Assembly: GCF_000720175.1 (NCBI RefSeq)
Contig: NZ_JOIX01000001.1
Location: 310,001-374,000 of the forward strand
From: Streptomyces sp. NRRL S-337
GTDB lineage: Bacteria > Actinomycetota > Actinomycetes > Streptomycetales > Streptomycetaceae
Reading direction: 5' to 3'
DNA length: 64,000 bases
A program made the translations under genes and the position numbers. This document shows, piece after piece, positions 1 through 7,503 of the stretch; the first letter of the stretch is position 1, and the number at the start of each line of letters is the position of its first letter. The notes below the pieces were generated by a model. That model saw nothing but the letters and a program-made list of their open reading frames with translations, had not been told where the DNA came from and searched no databases.

Positions 1-2
1 CG

Positions 3-185
3 TTTGACATGACGACGAGCTCTCTAGGAAACGGCGCTGGTCGGGTTTCACTTCCAGACTTATGCCTCGTCGCAGGGAATGTGAAGATCGGGCCCGTCGA
101 CACCGGGCTGGTGCCTTCTCGGGTCGCGCGACGGATCAATCTCCCTCACCACTACACCGAGCAGGCCGAGAAGCTCACCTCATAG
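3..185 (+). CDS. unidentified ORF, possibly the 3' end of a gene entering from the left
   Basis: An open frame runs from the window edge to a TAG at 183-185 and ends in INLPHHYTEQAEKLTS. An ATG at position 9 could make it a complete 58-residue ORF, or it may be the C-terminus of a longer protein cut by the edge. Third-position GC is low at first and rises toward the stop. I recognise no family. Sequence to the left of the window would settle whether it is a real gene tail. Confidence 0.3.
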   Translation, partial: FDMTTSSLGNGAGRVSLPDLCLVAGNVKIGPVDTGLVPSRVARRINLPHHYTEQAEKLTS

Positions 186-211
186 GACGCCGGCTGAGTC
201 GGAGTGTGCCG

Positions 212-790
212 TCAATCCTGGCGGTAGGTGTTGCCCTGCTCGTTGATGAGTACGTACTCGGAGTCGAGGGCGGCGGCAGCGCGGGCGCGTTCCAGCAACT
301 CGGTGAGAGGAGGGAGTGGGGCCAGGCCGAGGCGTTCGAGGAGTTCGGCGCGCATCCCCGGCAAGTCTTCCAGCTCAGCTGCCTCGATGTATTCCGCGTC
401 GTCCTCGTCGCGGAGAGCTTGGAGGGCCTGTTCGTCCATGATGCGACCCTCCTCTTCCCAGTGCAGGGCTTCATCGGCGCACGGCAGGCCGATCAGGAGG
501 AGCAGCGCGTCCCGGAGGGTGGTTCCGATCAGCCCGGCGGAGCCTTCGGAGTCGGCGAAGAGTACCGGGCGGTCCTCGTCGTCGCCTTCACCGCAGAGGA
601 AGTACGTGCCGCCGCTGTGGTCCTTGGCGATCGGATCCAACGGGACGCCGGAGGCCAGTCGCACCGGTTCCACGTGGGTGAGAGGGCCGAAGGCCGCGAC
701 GAGGGTGTCGAATTCGAAGGGAAAATCGGCCAGCTGCGCGGCTTCGGGATCGACCTTGAGTCGCTTGAGCAGTGATTCGGAAGTCTGCAC
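212..790 (-). CDS. hypothetical protein, possibly SMI1/KNR4 (SUKH)-like
   Basis: An acidic 192-residue cytoplasmic protein with a GTG start. The central stretch (about residues 55-100) with GGTYFLCGEGDDEDRPVLF followed by a hydrophobic helix is reminiscent of SUKH-type (SMI1/KNR4) folds, which in actinomycetes are often immunity or housekeeping proteins of unknown target. No signal peptide or membrane segment is visible. No toxin gene lies beside it, so an immunity role is not supported by context. The coding bias is good; the family call is tentative. Confidence 0.6.
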   Translation of the reverse strand: MQTSESLLKRLKVDPEAAQLADFPFEFDTLVAAFGPLTHVEPVRLASGVPLDPIAKDHSGGTYFLCGEGDDEDRPVLFADSEGSAGLIGTTLRDALLLLIGLPCADEALHWEEEGRIMDEQALQALRDEDDAEYIEAAELEDLPGMRAELLERLGLAPLPPLTELLERARAAAALDSEYVLINEQGNTYRQD

Positions 791-888
791 GAGTGGACCC
801 TACAGGGGGCTCTGACAGGGTGGGCCGGAGGTTACGGGCCGTACCGGTCATCGCGACACGGCGAACGGTGCTGCTGCGTCATGTGCTT

Positions 889-1464
889 CTACTCGTCGCT
901 GGCCTGGCCTTCCTCCACAGGTGTGGTGATCCCAAGGTCGATACGCATGACGTGCCGCATTCTCCACAAGGCGTCCCAAAGCCTTCTCGTGTCCTCTCGC
1001 GCTGCTGCCACGCTCTCTTCCTGATCGGCGACGCCCCTGTCGAGCCGTTTCAGTAAGCCGTAGAGATCGCCCAAGCCGCGGTTCACCGTACTGGCGGCCG
1101 CCAACACCTCATCAGGCAGCACCATTTGGGCCTCGGCGTGGCGCAAGCGGTGGTCCCTGCGGGCCCGGTCCAGGTCCGACCGTAATTCCTCGGTCACCTC
1201 GCCCGCTTGCAGGGCGTGGAGGAAGTTCGTCGTCACGGTGATGTAGTCGCGGGTACCGGCGTTCAGGGCGGCGTAGCACGTTCGCCGTGCCTCAAGCCGA
1301 GCCTGTCGAGTGGCGTACTCGCGTTCCTCGTCCTTGAGCTGCTTGGCATGCTCCAGATCACGTGCTCTGGCCCGATCAGCGCTGCGCTGCGTGAGCAGTG
1401 CTGACGCGAGCGTGCCGCCGATCCCCAGAACTGCGACCGCGACCTCACTGATTGAGCCACCCAT
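889..1464 (-). CDS. hypothetical membrane-anchored coiled-coil protein
   Basis: A 191-residue protein. The ATG at 1464 was chosen because a G-rich ribosome site lies just upstream and the longer in-frame extension reads like non-coding sequence. It opens with one hydrophobic segment (about residues 5-22, SEVAVAVLGIGGTLASALL), followed by a long charged helical region rich in Arg, Glu and Ala (about residues 25-180), likely a coiled coil facing the cytoplasm. Small anchored proteins of this shape are common and uncharacterised in Streptomyces. No function is inferred. Confidence 0.65.
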   Translation of the reverse strand: MGGSISEVAVAVLGIGGTLASALLTQRSADRARARDLEHAKQLKDEEREYATRQARLEARRTCYAALNAGTRDYITVTTNFLHALQAGEVTEELRSDLDRARRDHRLRHAEAQMVLPDEVLAAASTVNRGLGDLYGLLKRLDRGVADQEESVAAAREDTRRLWDALWRMRHVMRIDLGITTPVEEGQASDE

Positions 1465-1525
1465 GCCGCCCCCCGGATTCGCTCGGCCCGCAGAGACTGT
1501 ACTGGGGAGCCGGCGTTCGCAGGCA

Positions 1526-1557
1526 GGAGCACACCTGGATCGGAGCACACCTGGATC
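1526..1557. repeat. two tandem 16-bp repeats in the gap before the phospholipase gene
   Basis: The unit ggagcacacctggatc occurs at 1526-1541 and 1542-1557 without interruption. It lies in the 1465-1786 gap between divergent genes; apart from this repeat I see nothing clear there. It could be an operator or simple replication slippage. Confidence 0.7.
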
Positions 1558-1786
1558 GGGGCAGCGCCTGACGGCGAGCCCAGTCGGCCTTCGTGGCTTG
1601 CCGTTGAGCCGTGGGACGAGCAGGCCGGTCGGCTCGGTGGGCCGGGCATCGGACCACCGCCGGGCGGCCAGATGACAACTGCTCTTCACCTCGGTCTTGC
1701 CCCTGGGTATGGACCGTGACGACGACTACGGGCACCCTGTCGCGCGACGTGTCACAGAGGCACTCCTGATGACGAGGGCGGGGCGA

Positions 1787-3810
1787 ATGACACCGATCAG
1801 CCGAAGAGGCTTCGTGGGACTGGGCGCTTCCATGGCCGCGGGCGTGACGCTGGGCGCCGGCACGCGCACGGCGGACGCGGTCCAGCGCGCAGCGACCGGC
1901 ACGATCAAGGACGTGGAGCACGTGGTGATCCTCATGCAGGAGAACCGCAGCTTCGATCACTACTTCGGGCGTCTGAAGGGCGTCCGCGGCTTCGACGACA
2001 GCAGCGGCATCATCCTCGGCGGTGGCCATTCGGTCTTCGACCAGCCGAACGGCCTGGGCCGGCAATACCCGTGGAAGCTCAGCTCCACACCGCCGGCGGG
2101 CGGCCAGGACAGCGAGACCCTCGCCCAGTGCAACGGCGACCTGCCGCACTCCTGGTCCTCGCAGCACTCCGCGTGGAACAAGGGCCGCCTCGACAACTGG
2201 GTCTGGGGCGTGGGCAACGTCCGCTCGCTCGGCTACCTGGATCGCTCCGACATCCCCTTCCACTACGCGCTCGCCGACAACTACACCATCTGCGACGCCT
2301 ACTTCTGCTCCACACTCAGTGCGACCGGCCCCAACCGCACCTACCTGTGGAGCGGGAAGGTGGACTCGTCCAGCCACGACGGTGGTGACGAGTCGGGCCT
2401 GACCTGGCAGACCTACGCCGAGACGCTGCAGGCCGCCGGGGTGACCTGGAAGGTCTACCAGAACGCGGCCGACAACTACGGGGACAACGGCTGTGCCTAC
2501 TTCACGACCTTCGCCAACGCCAAGCCCGGCGACCCGCTGTACGACCGCGGCATGTCCTCGGTCCCGAAGGTGACCGGTTCGACCCCCGACGACATCGCCG
2601 CCGCCCTCAAGGCCGACGTGCTCGCCGGCACCCTTCCGCAGGTGTCCTGGATCGTCCCCAACCAAGGCTTCTCCGAACACCCCTATGCCCCACCCGGCGA
2701 CGGCGCCCACTTCGTCAACCTGGTCTACCAGGCCCTCGCCGCGGACACCGACGTCTTCAACTCCACCGTCCTGCTCCTCAATTACGACGAGAACGACGGC
2801 TACTTCGACCATGTACCGCCACCCATACCGCCCGCCGGAACCGACGGCGAGTACCTCAACGGCGTCCCCTACGGCTTCGGCTTCCGTGTCCCATGATCGT
2901 CATCTCGCCCTGGACGCACGGCGGTTGGGTCTCCTCGGAGGTTTTCGAGCACACCTCGGTGATCCGGTTCCTGGAGACCTGGACGGCGGCGCTGGGCAAG
3001 CCCGCCAACTGCCCCAACATCAGCGCGTGGCGCCGCAAGGTGAGTGGTGACCTGACCGGTGCCTTCAACTTCGCCAAGCCGGTCTACGGTCCCGTCCCGC
3101 TCCCCGCGACCAGCGTCATCGGCATCAGTACCTGCGCTCCGCTTCCCAATCCGGCGCCGACGACCAACGCCCTGCCCGCCCAGGAACCCGGCACCAGACC
3201 GGCCCGCGCGCTGCCGTACCAGCCCAACGGCTACCTGGACCGATTGGAGTTCGGCTCCGCCGGGAAGATCCTCGCCTGGTGCACAATGACCAATCAGGGC
3301 GGCCCCGCTGCACGGGCCGCCCACTTCTCGATCCATCCCAACGCCTACCGCGACACCACGCCCTGGCAGTACACCGTCGATGCCGGTGGTACGGCGTCCG
3401 ACTACTTCAACATCGGCTTGGGCTACGGTGACGGCAAGTACGACCTGACGATGGTCGGCCCCAACCGCTTCCTGCGCCGCTTCCGGGGCGACGCCACCAA
3501 GGCAGGCAAGTCCGCTGAGGTGAGAACCCGTTATGCCGTGGAGCCCGGTACAGGCAAGCTCGCCATCTACTTCAAGATGACCAACACCGGCTCGTCTTCC
3601 GTCACGTTCACGATCACCTCCAACCACTACCGAGGCGACGGCCCTTGGACCTACACCGTCGCCGCCGGCGCTTCGACGGAGGAGTACTTCAACGCCGTCG
3701 CGTATCAGAACGGCTGGTACGACTTCACGGTGACCGTCAATTCCGACGTGGCGTGGTCGCGCCGGTTCACCGGGCACCTGGAGACGGGCACGGCCAGCGT
3801 CAGCGGGTGA
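1787..3810 (+). pseudogene. phosphocholine-specific phospholipase C, split by a -1 frameshift
   Basis: A secreted enzyme that cleaves the phosphodiester bond of phosphatidylcholine-type lipids. Translation probably starts at ATG 1787 and gives a twin-arginine signal (SRRGFVGLGASMAAG). The first reading frame covers the alkaline-phosphatase-like phosphoesterase domain, with HVVILMQENRSFDHYFG near the N-terminus, and stops at TGA 2894-2896. The second frame begins in the ATG at 2893 and continues the conserved order exactly (FRVP, then MIVISPWTHGGW), followed by two DUF756-type C-terminal repeats (about 3220-3500 and 3520-3800). Joined by one base they give about 674 residues, the normal family length. 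The break could be a true mutation, a sequencing error or, less likely, programmed slippage. A terminator hairpin follows. Confidence 0.85.
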
Positions 3811-3879
3811 TCCTGGCGTTCCGGGTGGCGTTGCAGGTTGCGTTGGAGCCGTCCCTCCACGTGTTCCGTGCCTGTGCTT

Positions 3880-3905
3880 CAGCCCCGGTTTCCAGGCCGG
3901 GGCTG
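3880..3905 (+). terminator. hairpin terminator after the phospholipase gene
   Basis: A perfect 9-bp GC-rich stem (cagccccgg / ccggggctg) with an 8-base loop lies 70 bases after the phospholipase stop. There is no T-tract, which is usual for Streptomyces terminators. Confidence 0.7.
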
Positions 3906-3958
3906 AGGCGAGGGCAGCCAGTACTCTTCCGTCATGACTGCCAGTACTCTTCGTTCTC

Positions 3959-4612
3959 ATGGCTGATCACCTGACTCGCGCCGTGAGCGGTCGGGGCTTG
4001 CCACGGGGGGCCGCTGGCTATGCCGAGGCGGCGGAGATGCTGGCTGTTCAGTACGAGGAAGTCACCTTCGAGGAAGTCCACGGCGACGTACTGCAGTTCG
4101 TTCCGGCCGAGCAGGGCCGGATTCTGGATGTGGGTGCGGGGACGGGGCGCGATGCCGCCGCGTTGGCGGCCCGTGGACACAGCGTCGTGGCCGTCGAGCC
4201 GACCACAGAGCTACGGGAACACGCACGACGGCTTCACGCGGACAGCGACATAGCTTGGATCGATGACGCTCTTCCCGACCTGACGCTGGGCCGTCACCCG
4301 GGCGAATTCGATGCGATCTTCGCCACCGCGGTGTGGATGCATCTGGATCCCGAGGAGCGCCGACGTGCGATGGCCAGGATCGCTGGGTTGCTGGTTCCCG
4401 GCGGCCGGTTCTTCGTCAATCTGCGTCACGGTCCGGTGCCCGCGGGCCGCCGCATGTTCAACGTGTCCGCCGCTGAGACAGCCGAGTTGGGCCGTGCGCA
4501 CGGACTGTGCAGGCTTCATTGCAGTGAGCGTCTCGACCTTCATGGTCGTGACAACGTCCGACGGAGCTGTCTGGTCCTCCAATCGGACACGTTCAGCGAC
4601 ACGGCCGGCTGA
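3959..4612 (+). CDS. class I SAM-dependent methyltransferase
   Basis: A 217-residue cytoplasmic methyltransferase. Motif I of the SAM-binding Rossmann fold is clear (RILDVGAGTGRDAAALAARGH, about residues 54-74), with the acidic ribose contact in VAVEP and the post-motif VWMHLDPEERRRA typical of this small actinobacterial branch. The substrate is unknown. The ATG at 3959 keeps the conserved N-terminal helix (YAEAAEMLAVQYEEV). There is no good ribosome site; TACTCT at 3945-3950 could serve as a -10 for a leaderless message, but this is weak. It converges on the SRPBCC gene with a shared terminator. Confidence 0.85.
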   Translation: MADHLTRAVSGRGLPRGAAGYAEAAEMLAVQYEEVTFEEVHGDVLQFVPAEQGRILDVGAGTGRDAAALAARGHSVVAVEPTTELREHARRLHADSDIAWIDDALPDLTLGRHPGEFDAIFATAVWMHLDPEERRRAMARIAGLLVPGGRFFVNLRHGPVPAGRRMFNVSAAETAELGRAHGLCRLHCSERLDLHGRDNVRRSCLVLQSDTFSDTAG

Positions 4613-4655
4613 CGTCCGCGACCGTCCGGCCGCCGGCCGAGGCGGTCGCGGACGT
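4612..4655. terminator. bidirectional terminator between convergent genes
   Basis: A perfect 13-bp inverted repeat (acgtccgcgaccg / cggtcgcggacgt) encloses an 18-base GC-rich loop. It overlaps the methyltransferase stop and precedes the stop of the convergent SRPBCC gene, so it can serve both. Confidence 0.8.
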
Positions 4656-4669
4656 TGATCGAAGGCCGG

Positions 4670-5149
4670 TCATGCGGCCTCGGTCGGTGTGGTGAAGCGC
4701 GCGTGGAGGGCTGCCAGGCCGGTTGCGTACACCACGTCACCGAAGAGCCGCTCGACCTCTGGAACCGTTTCTTCCGCGGCGTGGTAGATCGCTGACCAGC
4801 GCACCTCCGCGCCCTCGTCATGGGCGACGACGGTCAGTGTCGCCTCGTAGTCGGTGATCGGAAGGGGCGTGTCGAAAACCGTGTAGCGGAACGCACGCGC
4901 ATTGTCGTCCCTCGCGAGCAGGCGTTCGCGGGCGACCACCGCCCCGTCGAGCACGAACGCCTGGACCGCTCCAGGCGTTTCGGGACCGTCTCCCTCCTCC
5001 ATGACTGAGGGCGGGACTGTCGGGTGCCAGTCGGCGAGCCCGGCGAAACGGCCGATGGTGCGCCAGACCGAGTCGGGGTCTATGGGAAGCACGGTGGTGC
5101 GGATGAGGCTGTGTGCGCGGGACATGTGGGGTACTGGTGGCTTGGGCAT
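4670..5149 (-). CDS. SRPBCC family protein (polyketide cyclase/dehydrase-like)
   Basis: A 159-residue START/Bet v1-like fold protein. The N-terminal strand and helix (VWRTIGRFAGLADWHPTV, about residues 29-46), the mid-domain RERLLARDDNARAFRYTV and the C-terminal amphipathic helix match small SRPBCC proteins that bind hydrophobic ligands. An alternative ATG lies at 5125 (MSRAHSL), and the extra eight residues may not be translated. The ligand is unknown. The SDR gene lies upstream on the same strand, separated by about 190 bp of simple repeats, so a shared message is uncertain. Confidence 0.8.
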   Translation of the reverse strand: MPKPPVPHMSRAHSLIRTTVLPIDPDSVWRTIGRFAGLADWHPTVPPSVMEEGDGPETPGAVQAFVLDGAVVARERLLARDDNARAFRYTVFDTPLPITDYEATLTVVAHDEGAEVRWSAIYHAAEETVPEVERLFGDVVYATGLAALHARFTTPTEAA

Positions 5150-5162
5150 GCGGGGGCCACCT

Positions 5163-5312
5163 TGGTCTGTTGTCTGGGGTCTGAGGTCTGAGGTCTGAGG
5201 TTTGCGGTCTGTTGTCTGCGGTCTGCCTGTGGGGCAGTTGGCGGACTGGCGGACTGGCGGACTGGCGGACTGGCGGGCCGGCGGACTGGCGGGCCGGGCG
5301 CCGGGGGCCGCA
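5163..5312. repeat. 7-bp and 8-bp tandem arrays between the SRPBCC and SDR genes
   Basis: Positions 5163-5230 hold degenerate copies of the heptamer ggtctga/ggtctgc. Positions 5238-5312 hold the octamer gcggactg in at least four exact copies plus diverged ggcgggcc copies. The same heptamer reappears at 7141-7192, on the far side of the SDR/TetR pair. Confidence 0.85.
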
Positions 5313-5335
5313 TGTGGTGGGTCCTGGGCTGAGGG

Positions 5336-6133
5336 TCACCAGGTGCTGTCGCCACGCAGGGTGGCGTCGGCACCCCCGTCGAGGAAGATGACCTGGCCGG
5401 TGACGTGCGAGTTCTCGGGGGAGGTCAGCCAGGCAAGCAGCGGGGCGACTTGTTCGGGGTGGGCGTGGCCGTACAGCGGCATCGGGACGGTCGCGTCAAC
5501 GGCTTTGCGTATCTCGGCGTCGGCGAGCATGCCCGCGGTCATCGGAGTGAGGATCGTGCCCGGGGCGACGGCGTTGAGCGGGATGCCGGCGGCCGCCCAG
5601 TCATCGGTGACGGCCGTACGGCGGAGCCACCGTGCGATGGCCGCCTTGGAGGATCCGTAGATCGCATACCCCTCCCCCCGGTCGATGGCTGCCTGGGCAG
5701 CGGCGACGGTCGCCTCCTCGTCGCCGGAGAGGGCGGCATCGACGATGGCCGGGTCGTGCGGGTGGATCGAAGCGACGGAGGAAATCAGTACGGCGCGCGG
5801 GTCGGTACCAGCGGCGAGGAGCGGACGCAGCCCGTCGAGGGTGGCGACCACGCCGAAGTAGTTGACCCGGATCGTGTCTGTGGTGAAGTGAGCGAGGCCG
5901 GCACAGGCGATAACGGCATCGAGGCGGCCACCGGTCAATTCATGCGCCTGGTCGACGAGTCCCCTACGGCCTTCGGGTGTGGCGAGGTCCGCGCTGATGT
6001 CGGTGCCCTCAAGGTCTGCGCCGATCACGGTCTGGCCTTGCCGACGGAGGTGGGCGGCGGTGGCCTTGCCTATGCCGGAAGCGGCCCCGGTGATGAGGTA
6101 GGTGCGCTGCGAGTCGCAGGAGGTACGGGACAT
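5336..6133 (-). CDS. SDR family oxidoreductase (3-alpha-hydroxysteroid dehydrogenase/carbonyl reductase-like)
   Basis: A 265-residue short-chain dehydrogenase. The glycine-rich NAD(P) motif TGAASGIGKATA sits at about residues 14-25, the NAG-equivalent is CAG in VIACAGLA, the Ser is in LISSVAS, and the catalytic YxxxK is YGSSK. The pattern of an ADLATPEGRR loop and a long insert before the Tyr resembles the HsdA-type carbonyl reductases, so a ketone/alcohol substrate is likely. ATG 6133 was chosen for its AAAGGGAG site; the in-frame extension upstream is low-complexity. It is divergent from a TetR gene, which probably controls it through the dyad at 6448-6464. Confidence 0.9.
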   Translation of the reverse strand: MSRTSCDSQRTYLITGAASGIGKATAAHLRRQGQTVIGADLEGTDISADLATPEGRRGLVDQAHELTGGRLDAVIACAGLAHFTTDTIRVNYFGVVATLDGLRPLLAAGTDPRAVLISSVASIHPHDPAIVDAALSGDEEATVAAAQAAIDRGEGYAIYGSSKAAIARWLRRTAVTDDWAAAGIPLNAVAPGTILTPMTAGMLADAEIRKAVDATVPMPLYGHAHPEQVAPLLAWLTSPENSHVTGQVIFLDGGADATLRGDSTW

Positions 6134-6447
6134 GGTCGGCTCCCTTTCGGCAGGTTTCGGCAGCCCGCTCGGGGTGACGCGGGTGGCGTGTAGCGATGAT
6201 GTGCGTGTCGCGTGGATGACGCGGATTGCGCGGATGACGTGGCGCGATGAGGTGTTGCGGGTTCGGTGGCGTGCAGTTCTCGAACTCTCCGAGCGTTCGA
6301 CCACGTCGAGGATGGCGAGCAGCGGTGACCGCGCTCACTGCCTCGCGGCAGCGGCGAACGCCGACCGCTCCGTTCGGACCTCAACTTCCCATGGCTCTAC
6401 GGGCATTGAGGGATTTGTTCAGGCGGTGGAGTCAGCGTACCTCTTTT

Positions 6448-6464
6448 TTGGCATGACGTGCCAA
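6448..6464. promoter_or_regulatory. palindromic operator between the SDR and TetR genes
   Basis: A perfect dyad, ttggca-tgacg-tgccaa, centred at 6456. A further tgccaa half-site lies at 6477-6482. It sits 69 bases before the tetR start, in the divergent gap (6134-6532), and overlaps a T-rich stretch that could hold a -35 element. Its form and position suit autoregulation by the adjacent TetR protein. The rest of the gap is GC-rich with short gcggatgac-like repeats. Confidence 0.65.
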
Positions 6465-6532
6465 CTGGCTTGTCTGTGCCAACATGGTGGAACGCAGGCA
6501 TGGGGACGGGATCGAAGGGTGAGGAGAGGCGG

Positions 6533-7135
6533 ATGACAGCAGCGCGAGGCAGACCGTCGCTGACGGAGCGGCGGCGGCAGGAGACCCGGCAGGAGATCGC
6601 GGAGGCTGCCGCTGTCCTGTTTTCCGAGCAGGGTTACGACGTGACCGCGGTCGAGGACATCGCCTCGGCTGCCGGTATCTCGCTGCGCACCTTCTATCGC
6701 TACTGCGCGGCGAAGGAGGACGCACTCACGCCCCTCTTGACCTCCAGCGTCGGCCGACTTGTCGAAACGCTGGCCACCCTGCCGACCGACGAGCCGCTGA
6801 CCAGCGCGGTGCAGGCGGCTTTCGGTGCGCCGGCCTCGGTCCAGCAGCTCGCGGACATGGAGCGCGCCCGCCGGCTGATTCGTGTCATGGGCAGCGTGCC
6901 GGCGATCCGCATGCGATGGCTGGCCGCCGGACGGGACATGCAGGACCAGCTGCTGGCGGTACTCGCGGCCCGCACGGGAGCGTCGCCGGACAGCCTGGAA
7001 GTACGGCTGATGGCCACCGCTCTACTGGACGCGATCAACGTCGCTCTGGAGTACTGGGCGCAGCAGGACGAACCGGACGATATCGTCCAGCTGACTCGTC
7101 GCGCGCTGGACTATCTGCGCATTGACGAGCTGTAG
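6533..7135 (+). CDS. TetR family transcriptional regulator
   Basis: A 200-residue regulator. The N-terminal HTH is clear: ETRQEIAEAAAVLFSEQGYD, then VTAVEDIASAAGISLRTFYRYCAAKEDAL (about residues 15-65). The C-terminal ligand domain is divergent, of the mycofactocin/AcrR-like actinobacterial kind. ATG 6533 has a strong GAGGAGAGG site, so the 25 extra in-frame codons upstream are excluded. It is transcribed away from the SDR gene, which it probably represses together with itself. Confidence 0.9.
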   Translation: MTAARGRPSLTERRRQETRQEIAEAAAVLFSEQGYDVTAVEDIASAAGISLRTFYRYCAAKEDALTPLLTSSVGRLVETLATLPTDEPLTSAVQAAFGAPASVQQLADMERARRLIRVMGSVPAIRMRWLAAGRDMQDQLLAVLAARTGASPDSLEVRLMATALLDAINVALEYWAQQDEPDDIVQLTRRALDYLRIDEL

Positions 7136-7140
7136 TTGGT

Positions 7141-7192
7141 GCGGTCTGCGGTCTGCGGTCTGCGGTCTGCGGTCTGCGGTCTGCGGTCTGCG
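7141..7192. repeat. heptamer tandem array (ggtctgc) after the TetR gene
   Basis: About seven uninterrupted copies of the 7-bp unit ggtctgc follow the tetR stop directly. It is the same heptamer family as at 5163-5230. Confidence 0.9.
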
Positions 7193-7369
7193 TGATGAGT
7201 AGGTGGTGCAGGGCGCTTACCCAGGGCCTTGGTCATCTCCCTTGCCAATCTTCCCGGCCGTCTACCGGGGGCCGGATCGCCGTTATCACCGATGACGACG
7301 ATCGGGGTCGAGCCCCTGGCGCACCGTCCACGGCCCTGTCAGGTCCTGCTCTGACGGACCCCAGTGGCT

Positions 7370-7413
7370 CTCAGGGATGCCTCAGGGGCGGTTCAGGGGC
7401 TGCTCAGGGTTGG
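7370..7413 (+). promoter_or_regulatory. four heptads at 11-bp spacing upstream of the serine hydrolase
   Basis: TCAGGGA, TCAGGGG, TCAGGGG and TCAGGGT start at 7371, 7382, 7393 and 7404, exactly 11 bp apart, with an inverted ccctga at 7415. Direct heptamers with 4-bp spacers are the known site architecture of SARP activators and of PhoP boxes in Streptomyces, although this heptamer is not one I recognise. The array lies 91 bases before the hydrolase start. The rest of the 7193-7503 gap shows nothing clear. Confidence 0.6.
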
Positions 7414-7503
7414 TCCCTGATGGCATCTGACCTCACACCGAGGAGAGTTGATGGTGTCTCAGCGATACATGGCGTGGCAGCCACCGCCCTTGGGAGCAGT
7501 CCG

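Noticed and set aside
1445..2812. Long minus-strand frame opposite the phospholipase gene
   Set aside because: It is a high-GC shadow with composition mirroring the conserved plus-strand gene and no recognisable domain.
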